Assembly: GCA_026389285.1 (NCBI GenBank)
Contig: JAPLID010000170.1
Location: 1 to 35,865, forward strand
Direction: 5' to 3'
Source of the DNA: Cyanobacteriota bacterium
Lineage (GTDB): Bacteria > Cyanobacteriota > Cyanobacteriia > PCC-6307 > Cyanobiaceae
DNA length: 35,865 nt
The notes beneath the pieces were generated by a model, which saw nothing but the letters and a program-made list of their open reading frames with translations, searched no databases and was not told where the DNA came from. Below are positions 8,016 to 16,455 of this stretch, piece by piece. The position numbers and the translations under genes are program-made. The first letter of the stretch is position 1. Each line of letters begins with the position of its first letter.

Positions 8016-8746
8016 CGATCCTGGGGCAGGCCGTCCGGACGGTGCCAGCACAGCACGTAGCGCTCGGGCCAGCTGCGCCGGAGATCGGCCCCCACGAGGC
8101 CCGCCCGGACCGCCAGGGCCCGCACCTCCGCCAACTGAAAAGCGCCCTGCACCGAGACCGGGCCATCGAAATGAACGATCGGGGAGCGACTCAGCAAGCG
8201 GCAGCCCGCCCAGGCCAGCCCATAGCCCAGGGGACTACGGATCAGGTCATTAACCAACACCAGGCCACGGCTGACACGACCCATCCGCCCCAGCAGATCC
8301 ACCGCCTCCGGCTCGTCGAGATGGTGCAAGAACAGGGTGCAGAGAATGACGTCGTAGTCGTCGGGCAGGGGATCGTTGAGGGCATCAAGCTGAAAGAAAC
8401 TGGCGCCCAGTCCCCGCTCCTCGGCGCTGCGGGCGGCGATGGCCACCGCCTGCGCACTGAGATCGCAACCGTCGACCCGGAGGTCGAGTCCTGCGCGGAG
8501 GGCCCGTTCCGCCAGAGCGGTGGTGTTGTCGCCGCCGCCGCAGGCCAGATCCAGCACCCGCAGGGGGCGCCCGGAGCGCTCGCGGGCCAGGGAACGGATC
8601 GGAGCCAACAGGGAGCCAACGGCGCCGCTGAAGGCGTTGATCCGGCGCAGACCCTGCAGGGCCTGGCTATGGGCGACGGGATCAATGCCGGGCTGATCCA
8701 TCCACTCGGGTTGCCGGTGGCGCTGGGCCAGTGGCTGGGGAAGCAT
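8012..8746 (-). CDS. class I SAM-dependent methyltransferase of the phenolic-lipid cluster
   Basis: The 244-residue product has the class I methyltransferase core: motif I VLDLACGGGDNTTALAER, the acidic end of strand 2 (VDGCDLSAQA), the segment FFQLDALNDPLPDDYDVIL, and post-motif LHHLDEPEAVDLLGRM. It is the first gene of the cluster and would methylate a hydroxyl or ring carbon of the resorcinol, as SrsB and the hid methyltransferase do. ATG at 8746 was chosen because the 44 extra residues of the longer frame would run into the divergent cobL start region and lack conserved features. No Shine-Dalgarno is evident. The 144-base gap to cobL must hold two divergent promoters. Confidence 0.85.
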   Translation of the reverse strand: MLPQPLAQRHRQPEWMDQPGIDPVAHSQALQGLRRINAFSGAVGSLLAPIRSLARERSGRPLRVLDLACGGGDNTTALAERALRAGLDLRVDGCDLSAQAVAIAARSAEERGLGASFFQLDALNDPLPDDYDVILCTLFLHHLDEPEAVDLLGRMGRVSRGLVLVNDLIRSPLGYGLAWAGCRLLSRSPIVHFDGPVSVQGAFQLAEVRALAVRAGLVGADLRRSWPERYVLCWHRPDGLPQDR

Positions 8747-8890
8747 TAAGGGAGAACGCGGAGAAAGAAGAGGCCGGGGCAGCGAAATGGGCTCGAGCAG
8801 GTCCGTGGCTCTGGATATTGACGCTAAGGCCGCTTCCAGGATCCGTTGCCGGAAAAGATCAGCCCTGGCCTGGAACACGGCCTGGGCATC

Positions 8891-10249
8891 ATGGAGCCCC
8901 CGACAAGGGACACCCTGGCCAGCACGGTGACAGCGAACGAGACCGGAGTGATCAACGTGATCGGCACCGATGCCGGCGGCCTGGCGGGCCTGAGCGCTGC
9001 CAGGCTGGCCATGGTGCGTGATGCGCTCCTGGTGCTGGCGCCGAAGCGGCTGTTGCCGGAGCTAGTCCCCTGGTGGCAGGTTGAACAAGCGGCCGGACGG
9101 GTGCCTGCGGCGAGCCCCTGCCCGGAACAGCTGGCCAGCGACAAGCCCGAACGGATCTTCGAACCGCTGCGTTCCGCCCTGGCCGCAGGCCAGAGGGTGG
9201 TGCTGCTGGCCAGCGGCGATCCCCTCTGGTTCGGCATCGGCCGGCTGCTGCTGCAGGAGTTTCCGCCCGAACAACTGCGCTTCCACCCAGCTCCCGCCAG
9301 CCTGCAGCTGGCCTTTGCCCGCCTCGGGCGGCCCTGGCAGGACGCCAGCTGGATCAGCCTGCATGGCCGCGACCCCGAGCCCCTGGTGGCGGCCCTGCAG
9401 AAACGTCCACCGGCGCTGGCGGTGCTCACCGACCCCCAGCGCGGCGGCGCCCAGGCCGTGCGGCTGATGCTGCGCGCCTCAGGGCTGGAGGCCGCCTATG
9501 GGGTCTGGCTGGGCGAGCGGCTGGGCCATGCCGAGGAGCGGATGACGCGACTCGTCCCGGGCGATCCGCTGCCGGCTGATCTGGATCCCCTGCATCTGGT
9601 GTTGCTGGTGGCGGAGCCCGCCCCGGCACCGAATCCCGAGAAGCTGCCCCTGTTCGGCATCGCCGATGGCCTCTGGCTCCAACACGACGACCAACCGGGC
9701 CTGATGACCAAGCGCGAGGTGCGCATCCAGCTGCTGGCCGATCTGGAGCTGCCCGAGGCCGGTGTGCTCTGGGATGTGGGCGCCGGCGTCGGCTCGGTGG
9801 GGCTGGAGGCGCTGCGGCTGCGGCCCGGCCTGGCCCTCTGGGCGGTGGAACGCCGCGCCGGTGCCGCCGCCCTGATCAGCGCCAATGCCGAGCGGCTGGG
9901 GGTCACGCCAGCGGGAGTGGTGGAAGGAGCCGCCCCGGAGGCCCTGGCGGCCCTGCCGGATCCAGATCGGGTGCTGCTCGGCGGCGGCGGCCGCGATCGG
10001 GCCGCGCTGCTGGAGACAGTGCTGGGGCGGTTGCGGCCCGGTGGTCTGGTGGTGATCCCCATGGCCACCGTCGAGGCCCTGGCCGAGCTGCGGCCGCGGC
10101 TGGAAGCCGCCGGACTGACGGTGAGCGTTTCTCAGCACCAGGCCTGGCGCGGGGCGCCCCTGGCCGATGGCACCCGGCTGGCGCCGCTCAATCCGGTGCT
10201 GGTTCTCAGCGGGCGGAAGGGCCCGGTCCAGGGGAGCCAGCCGGCTTGA
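8891..10249 (+). CDS. cobL: precorrin-6Y C5,15-methyltransferase (decarboxylating), CobL/CbiET
   Basis: A bifunctional enzyme of cobalamin (in cyanobacteria usually pseudocobalamin) synthesis that methylates C5 and C15 and removes the acetate carboxyl at C12. The N-terminal CbiE-type half has VINVIGTDAGGLAGLS and VVLLASGDPLWFGIGRLL. The C-terminal CbiT-type half begins near LMTKREVRIQLLADLEL and has the SAM motif VLWDVGAGVGSVGLEALRL and the strand DRVLLGGGGRDR. The 452-residue length fits the fused form. Starts at 8846 and at an internal GTG near 8948 are possible. No other cob gene is adjacent. The last 44 bases overlap the 3' end of the converging DUF192 gene. Confidence 0.92.
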   Translation: MEPPTRDTLASTVTANETGVINVIGTDAGGLAGLSAARLAMVRDALLVLAPKRLLPELVPWWQVEQAAGRVPAASPCPEQLASDKPERIFEPLRSALAAGQRVVLLASGDPLWFGIGRLLLQEFPPEQLRFHPAPASLQLAFARLGRPWQDASWISLHGRDPEPLVAALQKRPPALAVLTDPQRGGAQAVRLMLRASGLEAAYGVWLGERLGHAEERMTRLVPGDPLPADLDPLHLVLLVAEPAPAPNPEKLPLFGIADGLWLQHDDQPGLMTKREVRIQLLADLELPEAGVLWDVGAGVGSVGLEALRLRPGLALWAVERRAGAAALISANAERLGVTPAGVVEGAAPEALAALPDPDRVLLGGGGRDRAALLETVLGRLRPGGLVVIPMATVEALAELRPRLEAAGLTVSVSQHQAWRGAPLADGTRLAPLNPVLVLSGRKGPVQGSQPA

Positions 10250-10850
10250 GGGATTCGATGCGAAGCGCCGTTCCCACCCCGATCCCCAGAGCCGCCGCCT
10301 GACCGGCGCCGATCTCCAGCACCCCATCCACCACCACATCGGGCCCGTAGCTGCGGCAGGGCAGGCGCATGCAGGGGGCCGACGGCGCCACGACCTGGAT
10401 CACCTTCCCCGCCCGGACGAACAGCATGTCGAGCGGTTCCGGGGTCTGGTGCATCCAGAAGCGAGCCACCGCCGGCGGCTGGTAGCCGAACCACATCCCC
10501 TGCAGCTGCGGCAGGGGGCCGCGGCGCTGCAGCCCCATGGCGTACTGCCGGTCGCTGCGGGGCACCTCCAAGGCGATGCAGACCGGCCGGACCGCCTGGG
10601 GTGCTTCCAGACAGGCGCGGGCCGTGATCGGCAGCTGCTGGGGCGGGGGGCCGTCGGCAGCGGCGGGGGGATTGGTAGCAGCTGGGGTCGCGGCCCTGGC
10701 GGCGGTCCAGGAACCGTCGAAGGGGGCGAGTGCCAGCAGGGAAGCAGAAACCAGCCAGAGAGGGGCGTTCAGCCGGAAGAAGTCCATCAACCAACTGTTG
10801 GGTGTCTGCTGCGAAGGAGCAGCTTTCTGAAAGGAATCGATCGGGCTCAT
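10206..10850 (-). CDS. DUF192 family protein, exported
   Basis: A 214-residue protein with a hydrophobic N-terminal signal/anchor (LWLVSASLLALAPF, after about 30 residues) and an Ala/Pro-rich linker. The DUF192 domain follows: CIALEVPRSDRQYAMGLQRR, then FWMHQTPEPLDMLFVRAGKVIQV, and finally DGVLEIGAGQAAALGIGVGT. Biochemical function of the domain is unknown. Start and the response regulator stop overlap as ATGA (10850-10847), so the two are translated together. The internal ATG at 10787, just before the hydrophobic segment, is an alternative start. Its 3' end overlaps cobL on the other strand. Confidence 0.85.
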   Translation of the reverse strand: MSPIDSFQKAAPSQQTPNSWLMDFFRLNAPLWLVSASLLALAPFDGSWTAARAATPAATNPPAAADGPPPQQLPITARACLEAPQAVRPVCIALEVPRSDRQYAMGLQRRGPLPQLQGMWFGYQPPAVARFWMHQTPEPLDMLFVRAGKVIQVVAPSAPCMRLPCRSYGPDVVVDGVLEIGAGQAAALGIGVGTALRIESLKPAGSPGPGPSAR

Positions 10851-11554
10851 GGTCGCTGCCGCGCAGGCTGCGTTTCCCCCAGGCAGTAGCCCTCGCCGCG
10901 CACGGTGTGGATCAGGCGGCCTTCACCTCCCTCCTCCAATTTCTGGCGCAGATAGCGCACATACACCTCGATCACATTGCTGGCGCTGGAGGGTTGATCG
11001 TCCCAGATCTGCGAGCGAATCTTCTCGCGGCTGACCACCTCACCCCGGTGGCGCATCAACAACAGCAGCAGCGCGTATTCCCGGGCTGTCAGCGCCAGCG
11101 CACGCAGGCCGCGTCGCACCTGGCGGCTGGTGGGAAGCAGCTGCAGATCACCGACCTGCAGAACGGCATCGGCACCGCCTGCGCCACGCTCCTTCAGGTT
11201 CAGATGCAACCGCAGGCGGGTGAGCAGGTCGCTGGGGCCCAGTGAGCAAAGCCAGAAGTCGTCGGCGCCACTGGTCAGGGTGCGGCAGCGGTTGACCACG
11301 GTGTCCTGATCGATGCCCAGCAGCAGCGGGATCGCCCCCCAGCGCTGCCGCAGGGCGGCGATCTGGCGATCGCTGCCGGGGGAGAGGATCACCGCCTGGG
11401 GCGCCGGGGGCTCCTGGGACTCGGCCGCGGCCGGAATCCCGGTGCGGGTGCCGCGGCTCAGCTGGGAAGCCTGCAGGGGGAAGTACCCGGAAAGCTCCAG
11501 CCGGGGGGCCAGCAGCTCCGCCTCGTCTCCGACCAGCAGCACCACCGGACTCAT
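10847..11554 (-). CDS. OmpR-type response regulator with degenerate receiver
   Basis: The C-terminal winged helix is canonical ([50 protein letters not shown]), so DNA binding is expected. The receiver domain is not canonical. The strand that normally ends in the phosphorylated Asp reads [10 protein letters not shown] with Ser at that place, and the conserved Lys of the last strand (K-P-F in relatives) is replaced in [12 protein letters not shown]. Phosphorylation by a histidine kinase is therefore unlikely, and no kinase gene is nearby. The start overlaps the nadK stop as ATGA and its stop overlaps the DUF192 start, placing it in the middle of a coupled operon. Confidence 0.85.
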   Translation of the reverse strand: MSPVVLLVGDEAELLAPRLELSGYFPLQASQLSRGTRTGIPAAAESQEPPAPQAVILSPGSDRQIAALRQRWGAIPLLLGIDQDTVVNRCRTLTSGADDFWLCSLGPSDLLTRLRLHLNLKERGAGGADAVLQVGDLQLLPTSRQVRRGLRALALTAREYALLLLLMRHRGEVVSREKIRSQIWDDQPSSASNVIEVYVRYLRQKLEEGGEGRLIHTVRGEGYCLGETQPARQRP

Positions 11555-12510
11555 GCCCTTGGCTCCTCGGCATCGAGGCCGTTACCCGGCTTGGCCACAT
11601 GGGGCAGCCCCCAGCCCAGCTTGTTGCGCAATACCTGGAAGAACTCATGATCCGCCAGCCGCACGAACCGCACCGGCTGCTCGCTGCGCCGCACCAACAC
11701 CCGATCCTCGGGCCAGATGTAACAGCCGGCACTGCCGTCGACCACCATCATCAGCCGCTCCGGCGTGGCGGGAAACACGGTGACCGGTTCGCGATCACTG
11801 AATACCAGGGCCCTCGAGGCCAGGGAATGGGCGGCGATCGGCGTGAGCTGCAAAACCGGGCAATCGGGGGAGATCACCGGCCCGCCGGCACTGAGGGCGT
11901 AGGCGGTGGAACCGGTGGGGCTGGAGAGGATCACGCCATCGGCGGCGATATCCACTGGAGCGTGGCGGCCGATGGCGATCTCGAAGTGACACATGCTGGT
12001 CAGGGGCTCCCGGTGCAGGGCCATCTCGTTGAGGCAGAGCACCTCCCAGCGCCGCTGGTCTCCCCGCATCACGCTCACCACCAGCAGCGAGCGTTCCTCC
12101 ACGCTCCAATCGGAGGCGATCACCTGATCGAGGGCCCGGTCCAGATCCTTGAGGTAGGCCTCGGCCAGAAAACCGAGATGGCCGGTGTTGATCGTCAGGA
12201 TCGGTACGCCGATCGGGGCGGTCATGCGGGCCGCCGAGAGCACGGTGCCATCGCCGCCCAGCACGATCGCCAGGAGCATCGCGGCGTCGAAACCGGCGGG
12301 AACGCAGGCGGCGTACCCCTTAGAACGCAGATGTTGATCCGGATTGGCGAAGCCCACCACCCCAGCGGAACTGCTGGCCCGGACCACCTCAAAACCCGCC
12401 TCCTGCAGGCGCTCTTCGATGGTGGCGGCGGTGGCCAGTGCCAGCTCCTTGCCGTCGTTGACGATCAGTCCGACACGGGGCACCGATCGCGGCCGGGGAA
12501 GAGCTTTCAC
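11551..12510 (-). CDS. nadK: NAD kinase
   Basis: It phosphorylates NAD to NADP. The 319-residue protein carries the diagnostic GGDGT motif ([16 protein letters not shown]), then [12 protein letters not shown], the NE motif ([11 protein letters not shown]), and the substrate-side stretch [19 protein letters not shown]. The frame starts with GTG at 12510 ([20 protein letters not shown]). It is 63 nt after the pheS stop and overlaps the following regulator by 4 nt, so all may be one transcript. Confidence 0.95.
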   Translation of the reverse strand: MKALPRPRSVPRVGLIVNDGKELALATAATIEERLQEAGFEVVRASSSAGVVGFANPDQHLRSKGYAACVPAGFDAAMLLAIVLGGDGTVLSAARMTAPIGVPILTINTGHLGFLAEAYLKDLDRALDQVIASDWSVEERSLLVVSVMRGDQRRWEVLCLNEMALHREPLTSMCHFEIAIGRHAPVDIAADGVILSSPTGSTAYALSAGGPVISPDCPVLQLTPIAAHSLASRALVFSDREPVTVFPATPERLMMVVDGSAGCYIWPEDRVLVRRSEQPVRFVRLADHEFFQVLRNKLGWGLPHVAKPGNGLDAEEPRA

Positions 12511-12573
12511 TTTATCGGCAGCCCTGGAGTAGGAGGCCAGCCGGCTCGGGTGTCGAACCGCAGGGTAGGGGCA

Positions 12574-13596
12574 TCAGAACTGTTCCAAAAAGCGCAGATC
12601 GCTGGTGTAAAGCCGGCGGATGTCATCAATGCCATGGCGCACCATGCAGAACCGCTCCACCCCAAGACCGGCGGCGAAGCCACTCCAGCGCTGCGGATCA
12701 AGGCCCAGACCCTCCAGCACCGCCGGATCGACCATGCCGCAACCCATCACCTCAAGCCAGCGGCCGCGCCACTGCACATCCACTTCCGCCGAAGGCTCGG
12801 TGAAGGGGAAGTAGCTGGCCCGGAACCGCACCGGCAGATCACCGAAGAAGCGCTGCAAAAAAGTGGTGACGGTGCCGCGCAGATGGCTGAAATCGAGGCC
12901 TTCATCAAGGGCCAGCACCTCCACCTGGTGGAACACCGGCGAGTGGGTGGCATCGACCGCGTCGCGGCGGAACACCCGGCCGGGCGCCACGATCCGCACC
13001 GGCGGTGGATTCTGCTCGAGATGGCGGATCTGCACCGGTGAGGTGTGGGTGCGCAGCAGGCGCTCACCGCCATCAGCCCCCGGCGCCAGATAAAAGGTGT
13101 CCTGCATGTCCCGGGCCGGATGGTGCGGCGGGATGTTGAGGGCGGTGAAGTTGTAGTGATCGGTCTCGATCTCGGGGCCTTCGGACACCCGGAAACCAAG
13201 GCCGGCAAAGATGTCGACGATCTCTTCGGTCGTGCTGATCAACGGATGGCGATGGCCCGGCGGCACAAAGCGGCAGGGAACGGTCACATCCAAGCGCTCC
13301 CGCTGCAGCCGCTCCGCCATCGCCGCCGCCTTGACGCTCTCCAGCCGTCCGGCCAGCAACGTCTGCACCGACTCCTTGAGCACGTTGGCCCGCTGACCCA
13401 CCAGGGGGCGCTCGTCACCGGGCAACTTGCCCATCGCTCCCAGCACCGCGGAAAGACGGCCTTTTTTGCCCAGCAGTCCGACCCGCAGCTCCTCCACCTC
13501 GGCCGCGCCCGCTGCGGCGGCGATGGCGGCTTCGGCTTCGGCCTCCAGCTGCGTCAGCTGGTCGGTGAGGTCCTGGAGGCTGACGGTGGCGCTCAC
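12574..13596 (-). CDS. pheS: phenylalanyl-tRNA synthetase alpha subunit
   Basis: The catalytic subunit of the heterotetrameric class II synthetase. The N-terminal coiled coil (residues about 5-90) includes [22 protein letters not shown]. Class II motif 2 lies at [24 protein letters not shown] and motif 3 at [31 protein letters not shown] and EVMGCGMV form the amino acid pocket. GTG at 13596 ([14 protein letters not shown]) gives 340 residues, the usual length; the longer frame to 13701 would overlap the surE start. The beta subunit gene is not in the window. The gene is divergent from surE across 104 bases. Confidence 0.96.
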   Translation of the reverse strand: MSATVSLQDLTDQLTQLEAEAEAAIAAAAGAAEVEELRVGLLGKKGRLSAVLGAMGKLPGDERPLVGQRANVLKESVQTLLAGRLESVKAAAMAERLQRERLDVTVPCRFVPPGHRHPLISTTEEIVDIFAGLGFRVSEGPEIETDHYNFTALNIPPHHPARDMQDTFYLAPGADGGERLLRTHTSPVQIRHLEQNPPPVRIVAPGRVFRRDAVDATHSPVFHQVEVLALDEGLDFSHLRGTVTTFLQRFFGDLPVRFRASYFPFTEPSAEVDVQWRGRWLEVMGCGMVDPAVLEGLGLDPQRWSGFAAGLGVERFCMVRHGIDDIRRLYTSDLRFLEQF

Positions 13597-13700
13597 GGGC
13601 TGGGGCTGTTGCAGGGCTAAGACCGACTGTAGGCAGGAGCCCCGGGCAGGCCCCGTTCTGTCCACCCCTCGGTAGCGTTGAACCAGTGCCGCCCGCCGCA

Positions 13701-14501
13701 ATGGCTCCGCTCCGCATCCTGATCAGCAACGACGACGGGGTGTTCGCCGACGGCATCCAGGCCCTGGCGGCCGAGGCCGCAGCCCGGGGACATCAGGTGA
13801 CGGTGGTCTGCCCCGACCAGGAGCGCTCGGCCACCGGCCACGGCCTCACCCTGCAATCGCCCCTGCGGGCCCAGCGAGCCGACGAACTGTTCGCGGATGG
13901 GGTCAAGGCCTGGGCCTGCAGCGGCACCCCTTCGGACTGCGTCAAGCTCGCCCTGTTCAGCCTGCTGGAGGAGCCGCCAGATCTGGTGCTCTCCGGCATC
14001 AACCACGGTCCCAATCTGGGCACCGACGTGTTGTATTCCGGCACCGTGGCGGCGGCGATGGAGGGCACGATCGAGGGCTTCCCGGCGCTGGCGGTGAGCA
14101 GTGCCGATTTCCAGTGGCGCCACTTCGAGCCGGCGGCCCGCCTGGCCCTGGAGGTGGCTGAGTCCATGCACCGGGCCGGCTGGCCCGAAGGCCTGCTGCT
14201 GAACCTGAATGTGCCGCCCCTGCCCGCTGAAGCGATCGGCCCATTGCGCTGGTGCCGCACGGCGGTGCGCCGCTACATCGATCAGTTCGACAAGCGCGTC
14301 GATCCCCGCGGCCGCACCTACTACTGGCTGGCCGGCGAGGTGGCCAATGATCTTGAGGCCCAGGTGGCCGGCCCGGCTGACTGGCCGATCGATGTGGCCT
14401 GGATCGATGGCGGCGGCGCCTCCCTGACGCCGCTGCAACCGGAGCTGCTTTGGCGCGGCCTGGCCCAGAGCCTGCCGGCGGCGGAGAGCCTGGGCGGCTG
14501 A
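13701..14501 (+). CDS. surE: 5'/3'-nucleotidase SurE
   Basis: A metal-dependent nucleoside monophosphate phosphatase involved in stress survival. The 266-residue product has the metal-site N-terminus [19 protein letters not shown], then [17 protein letters not shown] and [25 protein letters not shown], all characteristic of the family. ATG at 13701 was preferred over the upstream GTG at 13686 because the conserved ILISNDDG follows after six residues. It converges with the DUF3611 gene. Confidence 0.95.
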   Translation: MAPLRILISNDDGVFADGIQALAAEAAARGHQVTVVCPDQERSATGHGLTLQSPLRAQRADELFADGVKAWACSGTPSDCVKLALFSLLEEPPDLVLSGINHGPNLGTDVLYSGTVAAAMEGTIEGFPALAVSSADFQWRHFEPAARLALEVAESMHRAGWPEGLLLNLNVPPLPAEAIGPLRWCRTAVRRYIDQFDKRVDPRGRTYYWLAGEVANDLEAQVAGPADWPIDVAWIDGGGASLTPLQPELLWRGLAQSLPAAESLGG

Positions 14502-14523
14502 GGCGGCTCACCCCGGCGCCTCA
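14499..14523. terminator. hairpin spanning both stop codons of surE and the DUF3611 gene
   Basis: TGAGGCG (14499-14505) and CGCCTCA (14517-14523) are complementary over 7 bases with an 11-base loop. Each arm contains the stop codon of one of the two converging genes. A bidirectional terminator is plausible, although no T tract follows. Confidence 0.45.
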
Positions 14524-15102
14524 AGCCCGCCGGTGCACCCGCTGCAGCAGCCAGAGGCTGATCCAGAGGCCGATCAGGTGGGCGAACAACACCTGGGTGT
14601 TGCTCAGCACCGAGAGCATCTCGATCGAGGTGATCGGCAGACCGATCACCCGGCCGGCCGTTCCAGGAGCCTGCTGAATCTGGGCGCCGAAGAAGCCCGG
14701 AACCTGTTGCGAAGCCTGCACAAACAAGCTGCCCGCCATCGCCTGATAGCCGATCACCGCCAGGGTGACGCCCACCAGATCGGCCAGCACGCCGCGCTTG
14801 ATCAGGCGGGCCGTCTCGCCCTTACTGGGCCGTACCGGGCTGGCTAAGGCCCTGCCGCAGCGGATCACCAGGCCGCTCTGCCAGATCGACCAGAGCAGCA
14901 GGAAGAAGGCCAGGGTCGTAAGCGAGAGGCCCGGGCCCAGACCCAGGGCCCGGGCTGAGTTGGCCGCCAGGCGCCCGCCGATGTTGTTGAACAGCAGCAC
15001 CCCCATCACCACCACCGCCATCACCACCTGGGCCCAGAGACGGATCCAGCCCATGCGGCGCAAGGCCGCCGAGATCAGTTGCAGATCGAGGCGATCAGCC
15101 AT
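14521..15102 (-). CDS. DUF3611 family membrane protein
   Basis: A 193-residue protein starting MADRLDLQLISAALRRMGWI. It has four hydrophobic segments: AQVVMAVVVMGVLLFN, LSLTTLAFFLLLWSIW, GVLADLVGVTLAVIGYQAMAG, and the C-terminal LFAHLIGLWISLWLL. The family is found in cyanobacteria and plastids, and its function is unknown. The conserved Arg-rich entry (LRRMGWIRLWAQVVMA) and the long loop before LPITSIEMLSVLSNTQVL fit it. ATG 15102 was chosen because the extra residues of the 15180 frame are unlike the family start. It is divergent from ribF over 80 bases. Confidence 0.8.
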   Translation of the reverse strand: MADRLDLQLISAALRRMGWIRLWAQVVMAVVVMGVLLFNNIGGRLAANSARALGLGPGLSLTTLAFFLLLWSIWQSGLVIRCGRALASPVRPSKGETARLIKRGVLADLVGVTLAVIGYQAMAGSLFVQASQQVPGFFGAQIQQAPGTAGRVIGLPITSIEMLSVLSNTQVLFAHLIGLWISLWLLQRVHRRA

Positions 15103-15182
15103 CGCGAGGGAGTTGGGCCGTCGGGCGACCTGTTGGCACCCAAACTTGCCATGGGAGGATCGGGAGGGCGAGGCCCGCATCG

Positions 15183-16448
15183 TTGATTCCGCTCCACAAT
15201 CCCAGCGATGCCCTGCGCCCCACCGCGATCGCGCTGGGCAGTTTCGATGGACTCCATCGCGGTCATCGCCGTGTGATCGCCGCCGTCGTGCCGCCCCAGG
15301 CGGCCCCGGTGCTGCAGAGCGGCCCTGCAGGCGACGACGACGCTGACCAGGCCAACCCCCAGGCCCCTTGGGATACCAGCGACCTGAACGCAGCTCGCCG
15401 GATCAACCCAGGCTGGAGCGATGGCACCCTGACCGGCGTCGATCGCGCCGCCGGAGCGAGGCTCCAGCCCGAACTGATCCCCACGGTGGTCAGTTTCTGG
15501 CCCCATCCGCGCGAGGTGCTGCACGGCGAACCGCGGCTGCGACTGGATCTGCCCGCCGAGAAACTGGAGGCGCTCGAGCCGCTCGGCATCCGCCAGCTGG
15601 TGCTGGTGCCCTTCGATCTGGCCCTGGCGGCCCTGACCCCGGAGCAGTTCGTCGAGCAGGTGCTGGTGGGGCAACTGCAGGCCCGACAGGTCGCCGTCGG
15701 CGACAACTTCCGCTTCGGGGCCGGCCGCTGCGGCGATGCCGCCGAACTGGCCCGCCTCGGCCAGCGCCACGGCATCGCCGTGACCGTGCTGCCGATGTTA
15801 TTTGACGGGGCCGAACGGGTCAGCAGCAGCCGCATCCGCCGGGCCCTGGCCGCTGGCCGGATCGCCGAGGCGCGCCGGCTGCTGGAGCGGCCCTATCGGT
15901 TCAGTGGGCAGGTGGTGCAGGGCCGCGGCCTGGGTCGCCAGCTGGGCTGGCCCACCGCCAATCTGCAGGTAGATGGCCGCAAGTTCCTGCCCCAGGAGGG
16001 GGTCTATGCCGCCCTGGCCTGGCTGGAGAGCGGCGAGGCGGGGGTGGCCTGCGGCGAGGCGATGGCGGCGGTGATGAACCTGGGCCCCCAGCCCACGGTC
16101 GATCCGCTCGCCCCCTCGGCGGTGGAGGTGCACCTGCTCGATCGGCAGATCGAACTGGACGGATTGCGGCTGCGGGTGGAGCCCTGGCAGCTGCTGCGCC
16201 AGCAGCAGCGCTTCGAGAGCCTGGAGGCCCTGAGCGCCCAGATCGGTGCCGATGCGGAAGCAGCCCGCCGGTTGCTGGCCGGACTCGCCAAAACTCCCCT
16301 AACCGCCGGGATAGGCGTGGGTGAGACCCCAGCCGATGAAGACCGGATGCCCCCTATCAGCAGGATGCCTGACACCAGCACCAGCATCGGGTTGTCGGAT
16401 CCATTCGGGTCGCTCGCCATGGCCCAGCCGCAAACGGCAACACCCTAG
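15183..16448 (+). CDS. ribF: bifunctional riboflavin kinase / FAD synthetase RibF, with insertion and altered C-terminus
   Basis: It converts riboflavin to FMN and FAD. The nucleotidyltransferase half has TAIALGSFDGLHRGHRRVI and VGDNFRFGAGRCGD, plus the SSSRIRRALAAGRI signature. The kinase half has GRGLGRQLGWPTANL and MNLGPQPTVDP. Two oddities stand out. About 55 residues rich in Asp/Ala/Pro/Gly separate VIAAVV from TVVSFWPHPREVL, where relatives have a short linker. Also, the last 45-50 residues after LAGLAKTPL are not family-like and arise by reading antisense through a small gene; a base missing near 16343-16347 would account for this. Without that indel, ribF would end at a TGA near 16369. 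Confidence 0.9.
   Translation: MIPLHNPSDALRPTAIALGSFDGLHRGHRRVIAAVVPPQAAPVLQSGPAGDDDADQANPQAPWDTSDLNAARRINPGWSDGTLTGVDRAAGARLQPELIPTVVSFWPHPREVLHGEPRLRLDLPAEKLEALEPLGIRQLVLVPFDLALAALTPEQFVEQVLVGQLQARQVAVGDNFRFGAGRCGDAAELARLGQRHGIAVTVLPMLFDGAERVSSSRIRRALAAGRIAEARRLLERPYRFSGQVVQGRGLGRQLGWPTANLQVDGRKFLPQEGVYAALAWLESGEAGVACGEAMAAVMNLGPQPTVDPLAPSAVEVHLLDRQIELDGLRLRVEPWQLLRQQQRFESLEALSAQIGADAEAARRLLAGLAKTPLTAGIGVGETPADEDRMPPISRMPDTSTSIGLSDPFGSLAMAQPQTATP
16299..16420 (-). pseudogene. small single-TM membrane protein gene, frameshifted, antisense to the ribF 3' end
   Basis: Leftwards from ATG 16420 the frame encodes MASDPNGSDNPMLVLVSGIL followed by LIGGI, a convincing small membrane protein start. 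It then switches to low-quality sequence. In the next frame the stretch VFIGWGLTHAYPGG runs straight to TAG at 16301-16299. Joining both parts across about position 16344 gives a compact protein of roughly 40 residues with one membrane helix, resembling the many small thylakoid/membrane proteins of cyanobacteria. The break requires one missing (or two extra) bases and also explains the odd ribF tail. No specific family name can be given. Confidence 0.5.
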
Positions 16449-16455
16449 ACAGGGT

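Noticed and set aside
6888-8060. 390-codon plus-strand open frame
   Set aside because: It is antisense to the flavoenzyme and methyltransferase genes, with Gln/Gly/His/Arg-rich composition typical of GC-rich shadow frames.
8747-8890. Cobalamin riboswitch before cobL
   Set aside because: The divergent region is too short and no B12-box-like sequence was recognised.
11599-13041. 480-codon plus-strand open frame
   Set aside because: Antisense to nadK and pheS, both unambiguous; the frame reflects high GC3 on the real strand.
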